Source: JAXLVB01 sp046329195 (GTDB lineage Bacteria > Bacteroidota > Bacteroidia > Cytophagales > Spirosomataceae). From it: 64,000 nucleotides of DNA. Below, in pieces: positions 52,537 through 63,100 of the stretch. Position 1 is the stretch's first letter; every line of letters starts with the position of its first letter. Where the stretch lies: NCBI GenBank assembly GCA_046329195.1, contig JAXLVB010000002.1, positions 2,418,001 to 2,482,000 on the forward strand, in the 5' to 3' direction. The position numbers were made by a program, and so were the translations under genes. The notes beneath the pieces were generated by a model, which worked only from the letters and a program-made list of their open reading frames with translations, had not been told where the DNA came from and ran no database searches.

Positions 52537-53775
52537 CTACACCAGCTTCACATCCAACAAGTCTTTTGACTTTGCATAGACCCACGCTACAACCAGCATC
52601 GTCACAACACCACCTGCCAATACCGACGGAACGGTACCTAGCAGGCTGGCAGCGAGTCCCGATTCAAAGGCACCAATTTCGTTGGACGAGCTTACAAAAA
52701 TACTATTAACGGCAATCACACGGCCACGCATGTTGTCAGGTGGAATCACTTGTAAAATCGTCTGACGAATCACCACACTGATGCTATCGAAGGCCCCTGT
52801 CAAAAACAACATGGCTACCGACAGCCAAAAATGAGTAGAAATTGAGAACACTAACGTTGCTATTCCAAAACCAGACACGGCAATAATCATGTTTCGCCAC
52901 GCCCGATTGACGGGCGAATAATAGGCACTCCCAACAATAGTCAGCACGGCTCCTACTGAAGGCGCCGCTCTAAGAATACCTAATTCTCGTGGGCCAACGT
53001 GCAAAATATCCTCGGCAAATACAGGTAGAATAGCAATAACACCTCCAAACAGTACGGCTACCAAATCGAGCGAAATGGAGTACAGCATGATTTTGTTTTC
53101 AAATACAAAACTGATGCCTTCTTGAATGCTTTCCCACAGATTGGTAGTCGTTTCGGCACTAACGGGTATCGGTTTTTTACTAATCAACGAAATCAAAAGT
53201 AGATTGATCAATAACAGCCCTATCACAATCACAAGGGTATTAGTTAACCCAAAGGCATAATACAAAAAACCCGCTATGGCAGGACCTAAAATAGCCCCCG
53301 CCTGCCAAAATGTACTACTCCATGAGGAGGCATTGGCGTAAGCTTCTCGTGAGGTTAAAAATGCCTTGAGCGAAGAAGTAGCAGGCGAATAAAAACCTTT
53401 GGCAAAACCAATGAGGCACAATACGCTGTAAATAATCCATAACAGACCCTGTGTACCAAGTTGCGCCTTGGTGTCTGGTAGGGTTGCCCATGTCAAAATA
53501 ACCGAACCAAAAATGATAACCGAAAGGCTGACTTTCATGATGGTTCGTTTGTCTTTGCGGTCGGCGTAATGGCCTCCAAATAGCGCCAGCGAAATGTATG
53601 GCAGTGCTTCTGCTAAGCCTACTAAGCCTAAGGTCAGCGGGTTATGAGTAAGTTTGTATAGTTCATAGCCCAAGATAATTTCCTGCATCAACAATGCAGC
53701 CGTATTCAGGAAAGTCCCCGTGATTAGCATCACAAATTCGGGAAAGCGAAGGGCAGCGTAAGCGTCGTTTTTCAA
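52537..53775 (-). CDS. MFS transporter, enterobactin-exporter-like group (MFS_3)
   Basis: This 412-residue protein has about twelve hydrophobic segments. The loop 2-3 motif GGHYADRKDKRTIMK near residue 64-78 is the standard MFS signature. FRFPEFVMLITGTFLNTAAL near the start and ILQVIPPDNMRGRVIAVNSI near 340 place it in the MFS_3/EntS-like group. Its substrate is unknown. It is convergent with the small ORF at 52375-52509. Confidence 0.87.
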   Translation of the reverse strand: MKNDAYAALRFPEFVMLITGTFLNTAALLMQEIILGYELYKLTHNPLTLGLVGLAEALPYISLALFGGHYADRKDKRTIMKVSLSVIIFGSVILTWATLPDTKAQLGTQGLLWIIYSVLCLIGFAKGFYSPATSSLKAFLTSREAYANASSWSSTFWQAGAILGPAIAGFLYYAFGLTNTLVIVIGLLLINLLLISLISKKPIPVSAETTTNLWESIQEGISFVFENKIMLYSISLDLVAVLFGGVIAILPVFAEDILHVGPRELGILRAAPSVGAVLTIVGSAYYSPVNRAWRNMIIAVSGFGIATLVFSISTHFWLSVAMLFLTGAFDSISVVIRQTILQVIPPDNMRGRVIAVNSIFVSSSNEIGAFESGLAASLLGTVPSVLAGGVVTMLVVAWVYAKSKDLLDVKLV

Positions 53776-54079
53776 GGAAATAAACTAAATTTTGATGGTG
53801 ATTATTTGAGAACTAAAGGGCTAGTAATCATTATGATACTTCGTGACTGTGCTACTTTGCCAACCGCTTAGTTACCCAGTATGATTCTCTTAACATAGCC
53901 AGCTCTTAGCATCCTGACAGGTTGTTGAGAAGTCACAGCCAACTGATGCTTTAGTACCTGAAAACATCGTTTAAAAGGAACCAAAGCACATTAAAGTAAA
54001 CAAAAACCCTCACAGATGGTTCGCCGTTTAGTCAATTTTGCTTGCTAATTATAGGTGAAGGGGCTAATTTGCAACCCAC
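53776..54079. other. 304-bp divergent intergenic region
   Basis: It lies between the MFS transporter and the glycosyltransferase, which are read in opposite directions. I see no ORF and no hairpin of note; promoters for both genes must be here. Confidence 0.45.
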
Positions 54080-55039
54080 ATGGATACCCAAATCAAAATA
54101 CTTATACCCCTCTATAATGACTGGGATTCGCTTTATTTACTATTAAAGCGAATCGAGACTTGTGTCCCTCCAGACTTATTCAAGCGCTTTTCGTTTTTGA
54201 TTATCAACGACTGTTCCCAAACCGACTGTGACCCTTCAAAGATATTCAATTCCATAGATTTACAAATTGTTAACCTAAACCGAAATATTGGACACCAAAG
54301 AGCCATCGCTATTGGGCTCTCGTATCTGAGCGACCACCCCACTTACAGCCAAGTTATTGTGATGGACTCTGACGGCGAAGATCGTCCTGAAGACATCGAA
54401 ACCATGCTGGCAGCGGCAGAGCAACATAAAGGAAAAATTGTATTTGCCAGCCGTCTCAAGCGTCACGAAGGGTTTACATTTCGTTTTTTCTACAAAATTT
54501 ATAAGTTTGTTTTTCAGATGCTTACGGGCAAAACCATCGCTTTTGGTAATTATTGCGTCATTCCGGCGGCATTAATTGCAAAGTTGGCTCATGTTTCCGA
54601 AATCTGGAACCACTTTTCGGGGGCGGTGATTCGCTCCAAACTGCCCTATTCGGCCATTCCTCTCAATCGGGGTCGGCGATTAGCTGGCGAATCCAAGATG
54701 AATTTTACGTCGTTGATTCTACATGGTTTAGGAGCTGTTTCAGTTCATCTCGACCAAGTGGCAGTGCGGTTACTTTTGTTTTTCATCGGACTCATTACAC
54801 TCGCTATTTTTGGCATTATTACGGCTTTTGGGGTACGTTTTTTTACTAATTTCCCTATTTCAGAACTAACGAGCAGCCTTATTTTGGCACTGATGATTAT
54901 TCTGGTACAGGCATTTATGGTGTGCTTGTTTCTGGTCTTTATGGTACTTACCTATCGCACGCATATTCACTTTATCCCTGCATTGGGTTACAAAGATTTT
55001 ATCTTATCAGTAGAACGAGTTCAGGGCGAAGTTGACTAA
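54080..55039 (+). CDS. Family 2 glycosyltransferase (polyprenyl-phosphate sugar synthase-like)
   Basis: This 319-residue GT-A fold enzyme has the first nucleotide-binding strand (IKILIPLYNDWDSLYLLLKR), the metal-binding region VIVMDSDGEDRPEDIE near 92-105 and LNRNIGHQRAIAIGL near 70. Two hydrophobic helices at the C-terminus (LLLFFIGLITLAIFGIITAF and LILALMIILVQAFMVCLFLV) anchor it in the inner membrane, as in GtrB/DPM-type enzymes that transfer sugars to polyprenyl phosphate. The donor and acceptor are not known. Confidence 0.87.
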   Translation: MDTQIKILIPLYNDWDSLYLLLKRIETCVPPDLFKRFSFLIINDCSQTDCDPSKIFNSIDLQIVNLNRNIGHQRAIAIGLSYLSDHPTYSQVIVMDSDGEDRPEDIETMLAAAEQHKGKIVFASRLKRHEGFTFRFFYKIYKFVFQMLTGKTIAFGNYCVIPAALIAKLAHVSEIWNHFSGAVIRSKLPYSAIPLNRGRRLAGESKMNFTSLILHGLGAVSVHLDQVAVRLLLFFIGLITLAIFGIITAFGVRFFTNFPISELTSSLILALMIILVQAFMVCLFLVFMVLTYRTHIHFIPALGYKDFILSVERVQGEVD

Positions 55040-55043
55040 ATTG

Positions 55044-55093
55044 AGCACGGTGAAGTCAACAAAAAAGCCCTACCGTGCTGAACGAAAGGGCTT
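55044..55093. terminator. Overlapping hairpins between convergent genes
   Basis: Two hairpins compete: AGCACGGT at 55044-55051 with ACCGTGCT at 55072-55079, and AAGCCCT at 55065-55071 with AGGGCTT at 55087-55093. They share the middle region. They lie right after the glycosyltransferase stop and before the convergent DUF1501 stop; termination of both is the simplest reading. Confidence 0.5.
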
Positions 55094-55113
55094 AGATAAG
55101 TTGTGAACAACCA

Positions 55114-56637
55114 TTACCGTTCTATCATCATGCGTAAGGTTTGGCGACTGCCGTCACCTTCTAAACTCAGCAGGTACATACCATTGCTGAAACTACGAGC
55201 GTTGAGTGTCTCAAAATACGTACCTTCTTCTATGACCCCTTGCCTCAATACGCCTACTTCGTGCCCCAGCAAATCCATCACCGACAAGCGAATCTCTTGA
55301 CTCTTGTTGAGGCGATACTTGATGCGGGTTTCGGTACTTACAGGGTTAGGCATAGGCTGAAACAACTCAAACGATGGCACTTGGTCATTTGCTTGAGCCG
55401 AAACTCTAAAGATGGGAAGTTTCTGAAAATCTTTGAATAACAAATTTTGTGCATCGGCTTGGCTCATGCCCAAGTGGTCTCGGAGCACAGCGGTATAAAT
55501 CTGACGATAATCGTATTTATTTTTAATATCGCCACTGCTATCAAGATTGACCAAGTCATATTCGCCCCCAATAATGCCCCCTTTTACTGATTTTCCAATT
55601 ACAAAATGGACAGCTGCGGCTCCATGGTCGGTGCCTGTGGTACCATTTTGGTTGAGACGACGACCAAACTCAGAGAACGTCATCACTACTACATCTTTTG
55701 ATAAGCCCTGTGTATCGAGGTCGAGTTGGAAAGAAGCTACGGCATCCGATAGCGTTTTGAGCAAATTAGCGTGTTGGGTCAGCTGGCTGGCGTGCGTATC
55801 AAACCCACCGAGTGTGGTGAGATACACAGGCGTTTGGATACCTCCCGAAATCAACTTGGCTACAATCGAAAGTTGTCGGGCAAAGTTCGTGTTCGGATAG
55901 GTAATGGCATTCTTACCTTTGTCAGCTTTGTCTTTGATAACCCCCGAATACTGAATAGATTGAGCTGCAATAGCTTTCAAGAATTTCAACTCATCGCCGG
56001 CTATGGTAGCAGGTGGTGGGTCGTTGTCGGCAGTGCTGCCATTGACGAGCTGATAAAACGTATTAGGGTCGTCAAATACCGTACCCATAGAGCCTGCTTG
56101 GCTTAGCAGCAACATAGATTCTACCGAACCCAGATGTACGGCCATGGGCTGGTCTGGCAACTTGGCAGGATAATCAGGAAACGTTTTGGCCAAATATCGC
56201 CCCATCCAGCCTTCGGCTACTACCTGATTGGCATCTGAAGCCGACATCCAAATATCAGTAGAACGAAAGTGCGAGCGGTTGTGATTATCGTAGCCAACTG
56301 CCTGAATAATAGACACTTTATCTTCTTCGTACAGATTTTTGAGAGCGCCCATTGCTGGGTTTAAGCCTAATGTATTGGTAAGTGGTATGGCATTGGCTTT
56401 TTGAATGCCGATGTTGGGTCGCTTGGTGTAATAGATACTATCCTCATACGGAATCACCGTATTGAGACCATCGTTACCACCACTCAACTGAACCAATACT
56501 ACTATTTTGCCATTGGTGCCCGCCAAATCCATCATTACTGGATTGTAGGCGTATGCTCGCATTGGAACTCCATCTAACCCTACCGCCACACCTCCAGTTA
56601 GCAAGCCTAATTGTCGTAGAAATTCTTTCCGTTTCAT
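55114..56637 (-). CDS. DUF1501 protein with T9SS sorting tail
   Basis: This 507-residue protein has an N-terminal Tat-like signal MKRKEFLRQLGLLTGGVAVG. The DUF1501 body (sulfatase-like fold) has VVLVQLSGGNDGLNTVIPY near 45, VMTFSEFGRRLNQNGTTGTD near 315 and KGGIIGGEYDL. The C-terminal 80 residues (PMPNPVSTETRIKYRLNKS to RQTLRMMIER) form a type A T9SS sorting domain, so the protein is probably secreted by the type IX system and linked to the surface. The DUF1800 gene is 10 bp upstream on the same strand; the two commonly pair. Confidence 0.88.
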   Translation of the reverse strand: MKRKEFLRQLGLLTGGVAVGLDGVPMRAYAYNPVMMDLAGTNGKIVVLVQLSGGNDGLNTVIPYEDSIYYTKRPNIGIQKANAIPLTNTLGLNPAMGALKNLYEEDKVSIIQAVGYDNHNRSHFRSTDIWMSASDANQVVAEGWMGRYLAKTFPDYPAKLPDQPMAVHLGSVESMLLLSQAGSMGTVFDDPNTFYQLVNGSTADNDPPPATIAGDELKFLKAIAAQSIQYSGVIKDKADKGKNAITYPNTNFARQLSIVAKLISGGIQTPVYLTTLGGFDTHASQLTQHANLLKTLSDAVASFQLDLDTQGLSKDVVVMTFSEFGRRLNQNGTTGTDHGAAAVHFVIGKSVKGGIIGGEYDLVNLDSSGDIKNKYDYRQIYTAVLRDHLGMSQADAQNLLFKDFQKLPIFRVSAQANDQVPSFELFQPMPNPVSTETRIKYRLNKSQEIRLSVMDLLGHEVGVLRQGVIEEGTYFETLNARSFSNGMYLLSLEGDGSRQTLRMMIER

Positions 56638-56647
56638 GGGTATGGGG

Positions 56648-58033
56648 CTAAGTAAGTTGGAATTCGGGTAAACGTAGCATGGCTTTTAGGAATTTCTGAA
56701 TACGGGCTTCGGCCATGGGTGTATTGGTGGACCAGTTGGCTATAGTAGTACCGTCGAGGAGGTTATCCAGCAAAAATTTCTTGCGTTTATCACTAATGAC
56801 GTAGGGTAAATAGATGGTTGATAGCTCGTCCACCAGTTTCACAGCATCCTCCGAAAGTTGAGGGTTCACTTTGTCGTTAAAGCTCCGCACATAGTCAATC
56901 GGCTTGATTTTGAAGCCAAGTGTTGCCCCAGAAAGCCGTTTACCGTTTACAAGCGAATCGGTGTAGCCCCCTCGCTGAGGATAGGTGTTGGAGCTAATCC
57001 ATTCACGCTGACCGGGCCAACCTGCTACGTTTGGTGGTTCGAGCAGTTGTTGAGTCAAGCTTCGTCCCAAATCGCTCAGATACCCAAAATCGGTAGTAGT
57101 GATGGTATCAACGCCAAACAGCTTAAGCGAACCTATGAGTAGTTCGGTGGGGCTTTTGATTTTAGCGCCACGAATTTCGGGTTTATAAAACTCTTCCGAC
57201 GTCAGCATAAAGAACAACACAGGGCGCAGGTTGTAGTCGTTATCTCGCATGACTTTGGCCATTTTGGAGACAAACGTTTCGTCTGCTTTATAAAAAACAA
57301 ACTCCTCATACAACTTACGACACAAAAACTGAGACGCTTCGTTTTTGGCAAAAATCGTGTCCACAATCTCTTTGTAGCCAAAATTGCCCGTTTTTCCCAA
57401 AAACGTTTTGTTAGTACTATCAAATCGGGTAGAGTCGTATTGGGCGTTGAGGCCACTTACTGTCCAGCCTGTGAGTGCTTTAGCTGCTTGTTTAATATCT
57501 GTTTCGGTGTAGTTGCCAATACCCAATGTAAACAACTCCATCAATTCCCGAGCGTAGTTTTCGTTCGGAACGTTTTTGTTGTTTTGGCGACCATCCAGAT
57601 AAATCAACATGGCGGGGTCAATGGTAACGTCTTTGGTAAGCTGCCGTAAATTCCCAAACACATTCTTGCGAAACAGGTTCTGCTGCATGTACATGTGCTG
57701 TGGGTACGTAACTTTGGAGCGTTGCGAGGTGTAGTGATTATGCAGGAACAAAACCAGTTTTTCACGCATGCTGGTTTTCTCGGTGAGCATCAGATTGTAC
57801 CACCAGCTTACAAAAGCCTGATAACGAGTACCCTGATTAGGATCGTTGGCAACGGGTACTTCGTTAATCCAATCACCAGGTGGCGCAGGTAACGGCTTGT
57901 CGGCCAGTAACTCCTTGTTCACAAAGTCTTCGAGGCTCAGGTACGAAAGAGCCGTGTCGAGGTCTTTTTTGGTATAGCCAAACAACGTACGGGCAAGTAG
58001 GTGTTTGGCGGTATCACGGTTCCATTGAGGCAT
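56648..58033 (-). CDS. DUF1800 protein
   Basis: This 461-residue protein shows the DUF1800 pattern: HLLARTLFGYTKKDLDTALS at the start, FLHNHYTSQRSKVTYPQHMY near 105, ENYARELMELFTLGIGNYTE near 160 and PPNVAGWPGQREWISSNTYP near 330. There is no obvious signal peptide, which is odd if its DUF1501 partner is exported. The gene ends 10 bp before the DUF1501 start, so they form an operon. Function of the pair is unknown. Confidence 0.87.
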   Translation of the reverse strand: MPQWNRDTAKHLLARTLFGYTKKDLDTALSYLSLEDFVNKELLADKPLPAPPGDWINEVPVANDPNQGTRYQAFVSWWYNLMLTEKTSMREKLVLFLHNHYTSQRSKVTYPQHMYMQQNLFRKNVFGNLRQLTKDVTIDPAMLIYLDGRQNNKNVPNENYARELMELFTLGIGNYTETDIKQAAKALTGWTVSGLNAQYDSTRFDSTNKTFLGKTGNFGYKEIVDTIFAKNEASQFLCRKLYEEFVFYKADETFVSKMAKVMRDNDYNLRPVLFFMLTSEEFYKPEIRGAKIKSPTELLIGSLKLFGVDTITTTDFGYLSDLGRSLTQQLLEPPNVAGWPGQREWISSNTYPQRGGYTDSLVNGKRLSGATLGFKIKPIDYVRSFNDKVNPQLSEDAVKLVDELSTIYLPYVISDKRKKFLLDNLLDGTTIANWSTNTPMAEARIQKFLKAMLRLPEFQLT

Positions 58034-58285
58034 GGTCGTGGGTGCTAAGTGTGTAAGTGACAGAGTGTTTGGCGAATTTGGATAAAAAAAACTAAACGTC
58101 CAAGCTTTTAGGGGGGAATTGTAGGCTTCACCTACTGATTATTATTTTTATTCTACAAATTCGCCTTGTTCGTCCATATTGTGAACTGTAAAAGAATACA
58201 GAATCTTTCTCTCCTAAATATTGCTATAAATGCCAACGCTATTTTTATAACAATCGTGTATTTTTGAGAAAATTACACGTCCGCT

Positions 58286-58591
58286 ATGCTTATCCGAATT
58301 GTACGCATGACCTTTCAGGCCGATAAAGTGCCTGCTTTTTTGGAGATTTTCAATGCTTCCAAACAAAAAATCCGAGCGTTTCCGGGGTGTCAACATTTAG
58401 AATTGTTGCAAGATTTACAATACCCCCATATCCTGATGACCTATAGTTATTGGGACGATGAGGCGGCCCTCGAAAGGTACCGTCTCTCCGAATTATTTCA
58501 GACTACGTGGGCAGCTACCAAAGTTTTGTTTGAGTCAAAACCCGTAGCGTTTTCGAGTAATAGGATTGAGACAGTGGTGAGTAAAGAATAA
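58286..58591 (+). CDS. Antibiotic biosynthesis monooxygenase (ABM) domain protein
   Basis: This 101-residue ferredoxin-like alpha+beta barrel protein reads MLIRIVRMTFQADKVPAFLE, FNASKQKIRAFPGCQHLELL and HILMTYSYWDDEAALERYRL. ABM proteins act as cofactor-free monooxygenases or heme-degrading enzymes, but most small copies are uncharacterised. It stands alone, between convergent and divergent neighbours. Confidence 0.83.
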   Translation: MLIRIVRMTFQADKVPAFLEIFNASKQKIRAFPGCQHLELLQDLQYPHILMTYSYWDDEAALERYRLSELFQTTWAATKVLFESKPVAFSSNRIETVVSKE

Positions 58592-58662
58592 CTAATAGAG
58601 GCTATGACTCAATCTACTGAGGGACTGACCAAGGAGAAATAGGAAAGGGGAACACACAAACA

Positions 58663-59178
58663 CTAATCAAAATCAAACAACTTGCGTAGTTCGGTGGCAT
58701 CTTCGGGCTTGAGGCGGCCTGCCAATACTAAGCGTAATTGCCTACGGCGAAGGGCGGCATCGTACATGGCTTTTTCTTCGTCAGTTTGCGGAACCAACTG
58801 GGGTACGTCTATTGGGCGACCTGTTTGGTCCACGGCCACAAAGGTATAAAACGCCTTATTAGACATGATTTTCACTCCCGCCGGAATGTTCTCAGCGTGT
58901 ACTTCGATATACACCTCCATTGACGAACTGAAGGAACGAGTTACCCAACTTCTGAGTGTAACCACACTTCCTAAAGGAATCGGTTCCGTAAACGACACGT
59001 TATCTACCGAAGCTGTTACCACAATACGGTTAGAGTGCTTTTGAGCGGTAATGGCCGCACAAATATCCATCAAATGTAGCAAACGCCCTCCCATCAAATT
59101 ATTTAAGGTATTCGTATCATTGGGCAAGACCATTTCGGTCATGGTCGTCAGCGACTCTGAGGCGTATTTTTGCTTCAT
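58663..59178 (-). CDS. Hotdog-fold acyl-CoA thioesterase (YciA/BFIT-like)
   Basis: This 171-residue protein matches cytosolic acyl-CoA thioesterases: TEMVLPNDTNTLNNLMGGRL near 13-32 with the catalytic Asn/Asp region, LMDICAAITAQKHSNRIVVT, VDNVSFTEPIPLGSVVTL and AFYTFVAVDQTGRPIDVPQL. It hydrolyses medium- or long-chain acyl-CoA. The tail of about 30 residues (YDAALRRRQLRLVLAGRLKP) extends beyond the fold. It lies 42 bp after the stop of no coupled gene and is probably monocistronic. Confidence 0.87.
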   Translation of the reverse strand: MKQKYASESLTTMTEMVLPNDTNTLNNLMGGRLLHLMDICAAITAQKHSNRIVVTASVDNVSFTEPIPLGSVVTLRSWVTRSFSSSMEVYIEVHAENIPAGVKIMSNKAFYTFVAVDQTGRPIDVPQLVPQTDEEKAMYDAALRRRQLRLVLAGRLKPEDATELRKLFDFD

Positions 59179-59220
59179 AAATGGATCAAGTTGTAAGAAG
59201 GGAAAATAAAAAACAAACGG

Positions 59221-60051
59221 TTATTGAGGCATATAGCATTTTAACTGCGAGCGCCCTAATCGGCCTTTGAGCGTATATTGGGCTTTAAGAGTCAGTATGA
59301 TATAAATGTCTTTGTTGCCTGGATTCCCTCGTACATCGCCAGGCAGACTGGCGGGTAGGCCCAAATCAGGTTTGCGGTCGGCCAAGCGGGCAGCAATGGA
59401 GTTTTGGTCGGTGAAGGCCACAAAACGGTCGCTTACGTCATCAAAATAATCTGAATTTATATACGTGCCACTGAGTTCAAGCCCTACTGATAGGCGGTCG
59501 GTGGTTTTGAAAGTCATACCTATGCCACCAGGAGCAATCATCACAAGGCGGTTGTAGGCTACGCCTTCGGTTTGTAAGGGCGCTAGGCTGTATCGCTTAC
59601 CATCCAAAACGGCTGAAGGATTGAGATAGGTCAGTCCGACACCACCAAATAAATAAGCGTTAAAAGGCGTTTTGTCGGTGTAGCGAAACAAATCTAACTG
59701 AATGCCCACGTAAGCATCAGCGCTGGTAGTTCGAAACGAGAGGTTGTTCTGCGACCGTTTGGCTCCTACTTGCGAACCTCCTACATTATACACTCGAAGC
59801 TCGCTCCTAAGACTAGCTCTATTGAACCATCGGTACGTAAGTCCTATGCTCAGATTGGGGCCTAACTCAAGATTTTTGAAATTATCTTCTCGCAAATCGC
59901 CCATGTAGTAGGTTACTCCTACCCCACCGATTAGCTCCATCACTCCACGAAATTTCCGAACCAACGGCGAGCGTTGCTGGGCCATTAAGGCATTACTCGT
60001 CAGCATACTAACAAGCGTGATAGCCCAGACAGGTTGTAGTATTCTTTGCAT
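59221..60051 (-). CDS. Outer membrane beta-barrel protein (DUF6089-like)
   Basis: This 276-residue protein has a signal peptide ending NALMAQQ and alternating hydrophobic strands: GVMELIGGVGVTYYMGDLRE, LSIGLTYRWFNRASLRSELR, FNAYLFGGVGLTYLNPSAVL, LVMIAPGGIGMTFKTTDRLS. The start motif (YYMGDLRE) is as in DUF6089 proteins. Small barrels of this kind are assembled in the outer membrane with no known cargo. It lies 101 bp downstream of secA on the same strand, separated by a terminator. Confidence 0.83.
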   Translation of the reverse strand: MQRILQPVWAITLVSMLTSNALMAQQRSPLVRKFRGVMELIGGVGVTYYMGDLREDNFKNLELGPNLSIGLTYRWFNRASLRSELRVYNVGGSQVGAKRSQNNLSFRTTSADAYVGIQLDLFRYTDKTPFNAYLFGGVGLTYLNPSAVLDGKRYSLAPLQTEGVAYNRLVMIAPGGIGMTFKTTDRLSVGLELSGTYINSDYFDDVSDRFVAFTDQNSIAARLADRKPDLGLPASLPGDVRGNPGNKDIYIILTLKAQYTLKGRLGRSQLKCYMPQ

Positions 60052-60078
60052 AGGGAAAGAGCCAGAGGGTTAAAAAAG

Positions 60079-60140
60079 TTGTAGGCAAAACGCTGGAAGC
60101 CTTTTCTTTATTTTATTGCTCCAATACGCTTTGCCTACAA
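60079..60140 (-). terminator. Terminator after secA
   Basis: An 11-bp stem TTGTAGGCAAA at 60079-60089 pairs with TTTGCCTACAA at 60130-60140; the 40-base loop is long, but the minus-strand side is followed by CTTTTTTAACC. It lies 13 bp after the secA stop. Confidence 0.6.
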
Positions 60141-60152
60141 ACGTTCTGAAAA

Positions 60153-63100
60153 TTATCCAATGACAACGCAGTTGCCTTTAATAACGTCTTCTTCTACTTT
60201 TTTGTATTTTACATCCTTCTCGATACGACCGTCACGGTACTGCACGGTTACTCGCTGGTTGCGGTCGGCAATTTTGATTACCTTGACAGGAGCAGCTTTT
60301 TCTACCACACGCTCCATGTTGGTGGCCAACGAAACGTCGTCGTCAAACTCTTCTTTGTTGGTTACCAATTTGGGCTGTGGCTCTGGGCGTCGCTGCGGTT
60401 GTTGAGGTTGTGCTTCGGTTTGGTCTTCTGGAATATCGGCCTTCATCAAGAAACTGATGGTATCGAAATTCACCCGATTCAAGAACTGTTTGAACAACTC
60501 AACTGCCTCAAACTTATAAATCAAGAGTGGGTCTTTTTGTTCAAATACTGCATTCTGTACGCTCTGCTTGAGATCGTCCATGTCACGGAGGTGTTCTTTC
60601 CACTCTTGGTCAATCAAGCTCAAAGCGATGAATTTTTCCATTTCACGAATCAACTCACGGCCTTCGTTTTCAATGTTTTTGCGAAGGTTTACGGTGACAT
60701 AGGTGAGTTTGTCGCCATCCGAAATCGGTACGACGATGTCTTGAATGGTAGCACCTCTGTTGGCCAAAATGTCTTTAAACACAGGGAGAGCCTTCTGTGC
60801 AATAACTTGATTTTTAGCGTTGTAGTGTGCTTCGGCAGCTTGATACAAGCGAGCCGAGCGTTGCTCTGGCTTCAACTTACCAAAATCGTCTCGCTTAAAC
60901 GGCGGCTCCATTCCCAATCCACTGATGGTACGGAACTCCAGTTCGTCGAAGTTGGCAGCGTTTTGCACGATTTCGTCACAAACATCAAACAACGTATTGG
61001 CAATGTCAATAGACAGACGGTCGCCATACAGCGCATTCCGACGACGGCGGTAGATAGCCTCCCGTTGGTAGTTCATCACGTCGTCGTATTCGAGCAATCG
61101 TTTCCGAATCCCGAAGTTGTTTTCTTCTACTTTTTTCTGGGCTCGTTCGATAGACGACGTAATCATCGAGTGCTGAATCACCTCGCCGTCTTCCATGCCC
61201 ATGCGGTCCATGATTTTGGCGATACGCTCCGAACCAAACAAACGCATCAACTGGTCTTCGAGCGAGACAAAGAACTGCGACGTACCCGGGTCACCTTGAC
61301 GACCCGCACGGCCTCGAAGCTGTCGGTCCACCCGACGAGACTCGTGGCGTTCGGTACCGATAATCGCTAACCCGCCAGCATCTTTCGACTCGGGGGTGAG
61401 CTTGATGTCGGTACCACGACCTGCCATGTTGGTAGCAATGGTCACTGTGCGAGGCTTGCCGGCTTCCGCTACAATTTCCGCTTCTTTTTGGTGATACTTG
61501 GCGTTCAATACTTGGTGTTGAATCCCCCGAAGCTTGAGCATACGGCTCAGGATTTCGGAATTTTCGACCGAAGTAGTACCTACCAGCACGGGGCGGTTGT
61601 TATTGACCAAATCGCTGATTTCGTCCACCACAGCGTTGTATTTTTCCCGAACGGTTTTATAGACTTTGTCTTCTTGGTCTTTCCGAACAATAGAACGATT
61701 GGTTGGGATGACCACGACGTCGAGTTTGTAGATTTCCCAGAATTCGCCTGCTTCGGTTTCGGCAGTACCTGTCATACCCGCCAACTTGTGGTACATGCGG
61801 AAGTAGTTTTGCAGGGTAATGGTAGCGTAGGTGGACGTAGCGTCTTCTACTTTTACGTTTTCTTTGGCTTCTACCGCTTGGTGCAAACCATCTGACCAGC
61901 GGCGACCTTCCATGATACGGCCCGTTTGCTCATCCACAATCTTGACCTTACCGTCCATAATCACGTACTCAACGTCTTTTTCAAACAAAGTATAAGCTTT
62001 GAGCAATTGGTTGACGGTATGGATGCGTTGGGTTTTGACCGAGTAGTCACGAATCAGCTTTTCTTTCTGAACAAGGCGGTCTTGTTCTGACAGTTCGGTG
62101 TTTTTCTCAATGGCATTGAGTTCGATGGACATATCAGGTAGCACGAAGAATTCGGGGTCTTCGTCTTCACGAGTCATAAACTCAATCCCTTTTTCGGTCA
62201 GTTCGATGCTGTTATTTTTTTCTTCGATCACAAAAAACAAAGGTGCATCGGCTTGAGGCATTAATTTTTGGTTTTCGGCCAAAAACACCGCTTCGGCTTC
62301 TTGCAAGACGGCCTTGATACCCGTTTCGGACAGGTACTTAATCAAAGGCTTAGACTTGGGCAAACCACGATGCGCTCTGAATAAGGCCACGCCGCCATCT
62401 TTGGTGTTGCCGGCGGCAATGAGGCGCTTAGCTTCGTTCAAAAGGCCATTGACTAGGGCTTTTTGGGCGTCCACAATCTTCATTACCCGTGGCTTGAGTT
62501 CATAAAACTCGTGCTCGTCGCCTCGTGGGATGGGGCCACTGATGATGAGGGGCGTACGGGCGTCGTCCACCAAGACGGAGTCCACCTCATCCACCATAGC
62601 GTAGTGGTGCTTGCGCTGCACGAGGTCGTCGGTGCTGCGAGCCATGTTGTCACGGAGGTAGTCAAAGCCAAACTCGTTGTTGGTACCGTACGTAATATCG
62701 GCCAAATACGCCTTGCGACGGGCCTCGGTATTGGGCTCGTGTTTGTCGATGCAGTCAACGGTTAGGCCGTGGAACTCAAACAGCGGACCATTCCACTCCG
62801 AGTCACGTTTAGCCAGGTAGTCGTTGACAGTGACGATGTGCACGCCTTTGCCACCGAGGGCGTTGAGGTAGGCAGGTAGGGTTGATACGAGTGTTTTCCC
62901 TTCGCCGGTGGCCATTTCGGAGATTTTACCTTGATGCAAGACCATACCACCTATCAACTGTACGTCGTAGTGCACCATGTCCCAGCGAATGGGGGCGCCT
63001 GCGGCAGTCCATTCGTTTTTCCACGTGGCCGTTTCGCCATCAATCACCACGTTTGGTTTTTGAGTAGCGAGGCTTTTGTCATGAAACGTGGCCGTTACGA

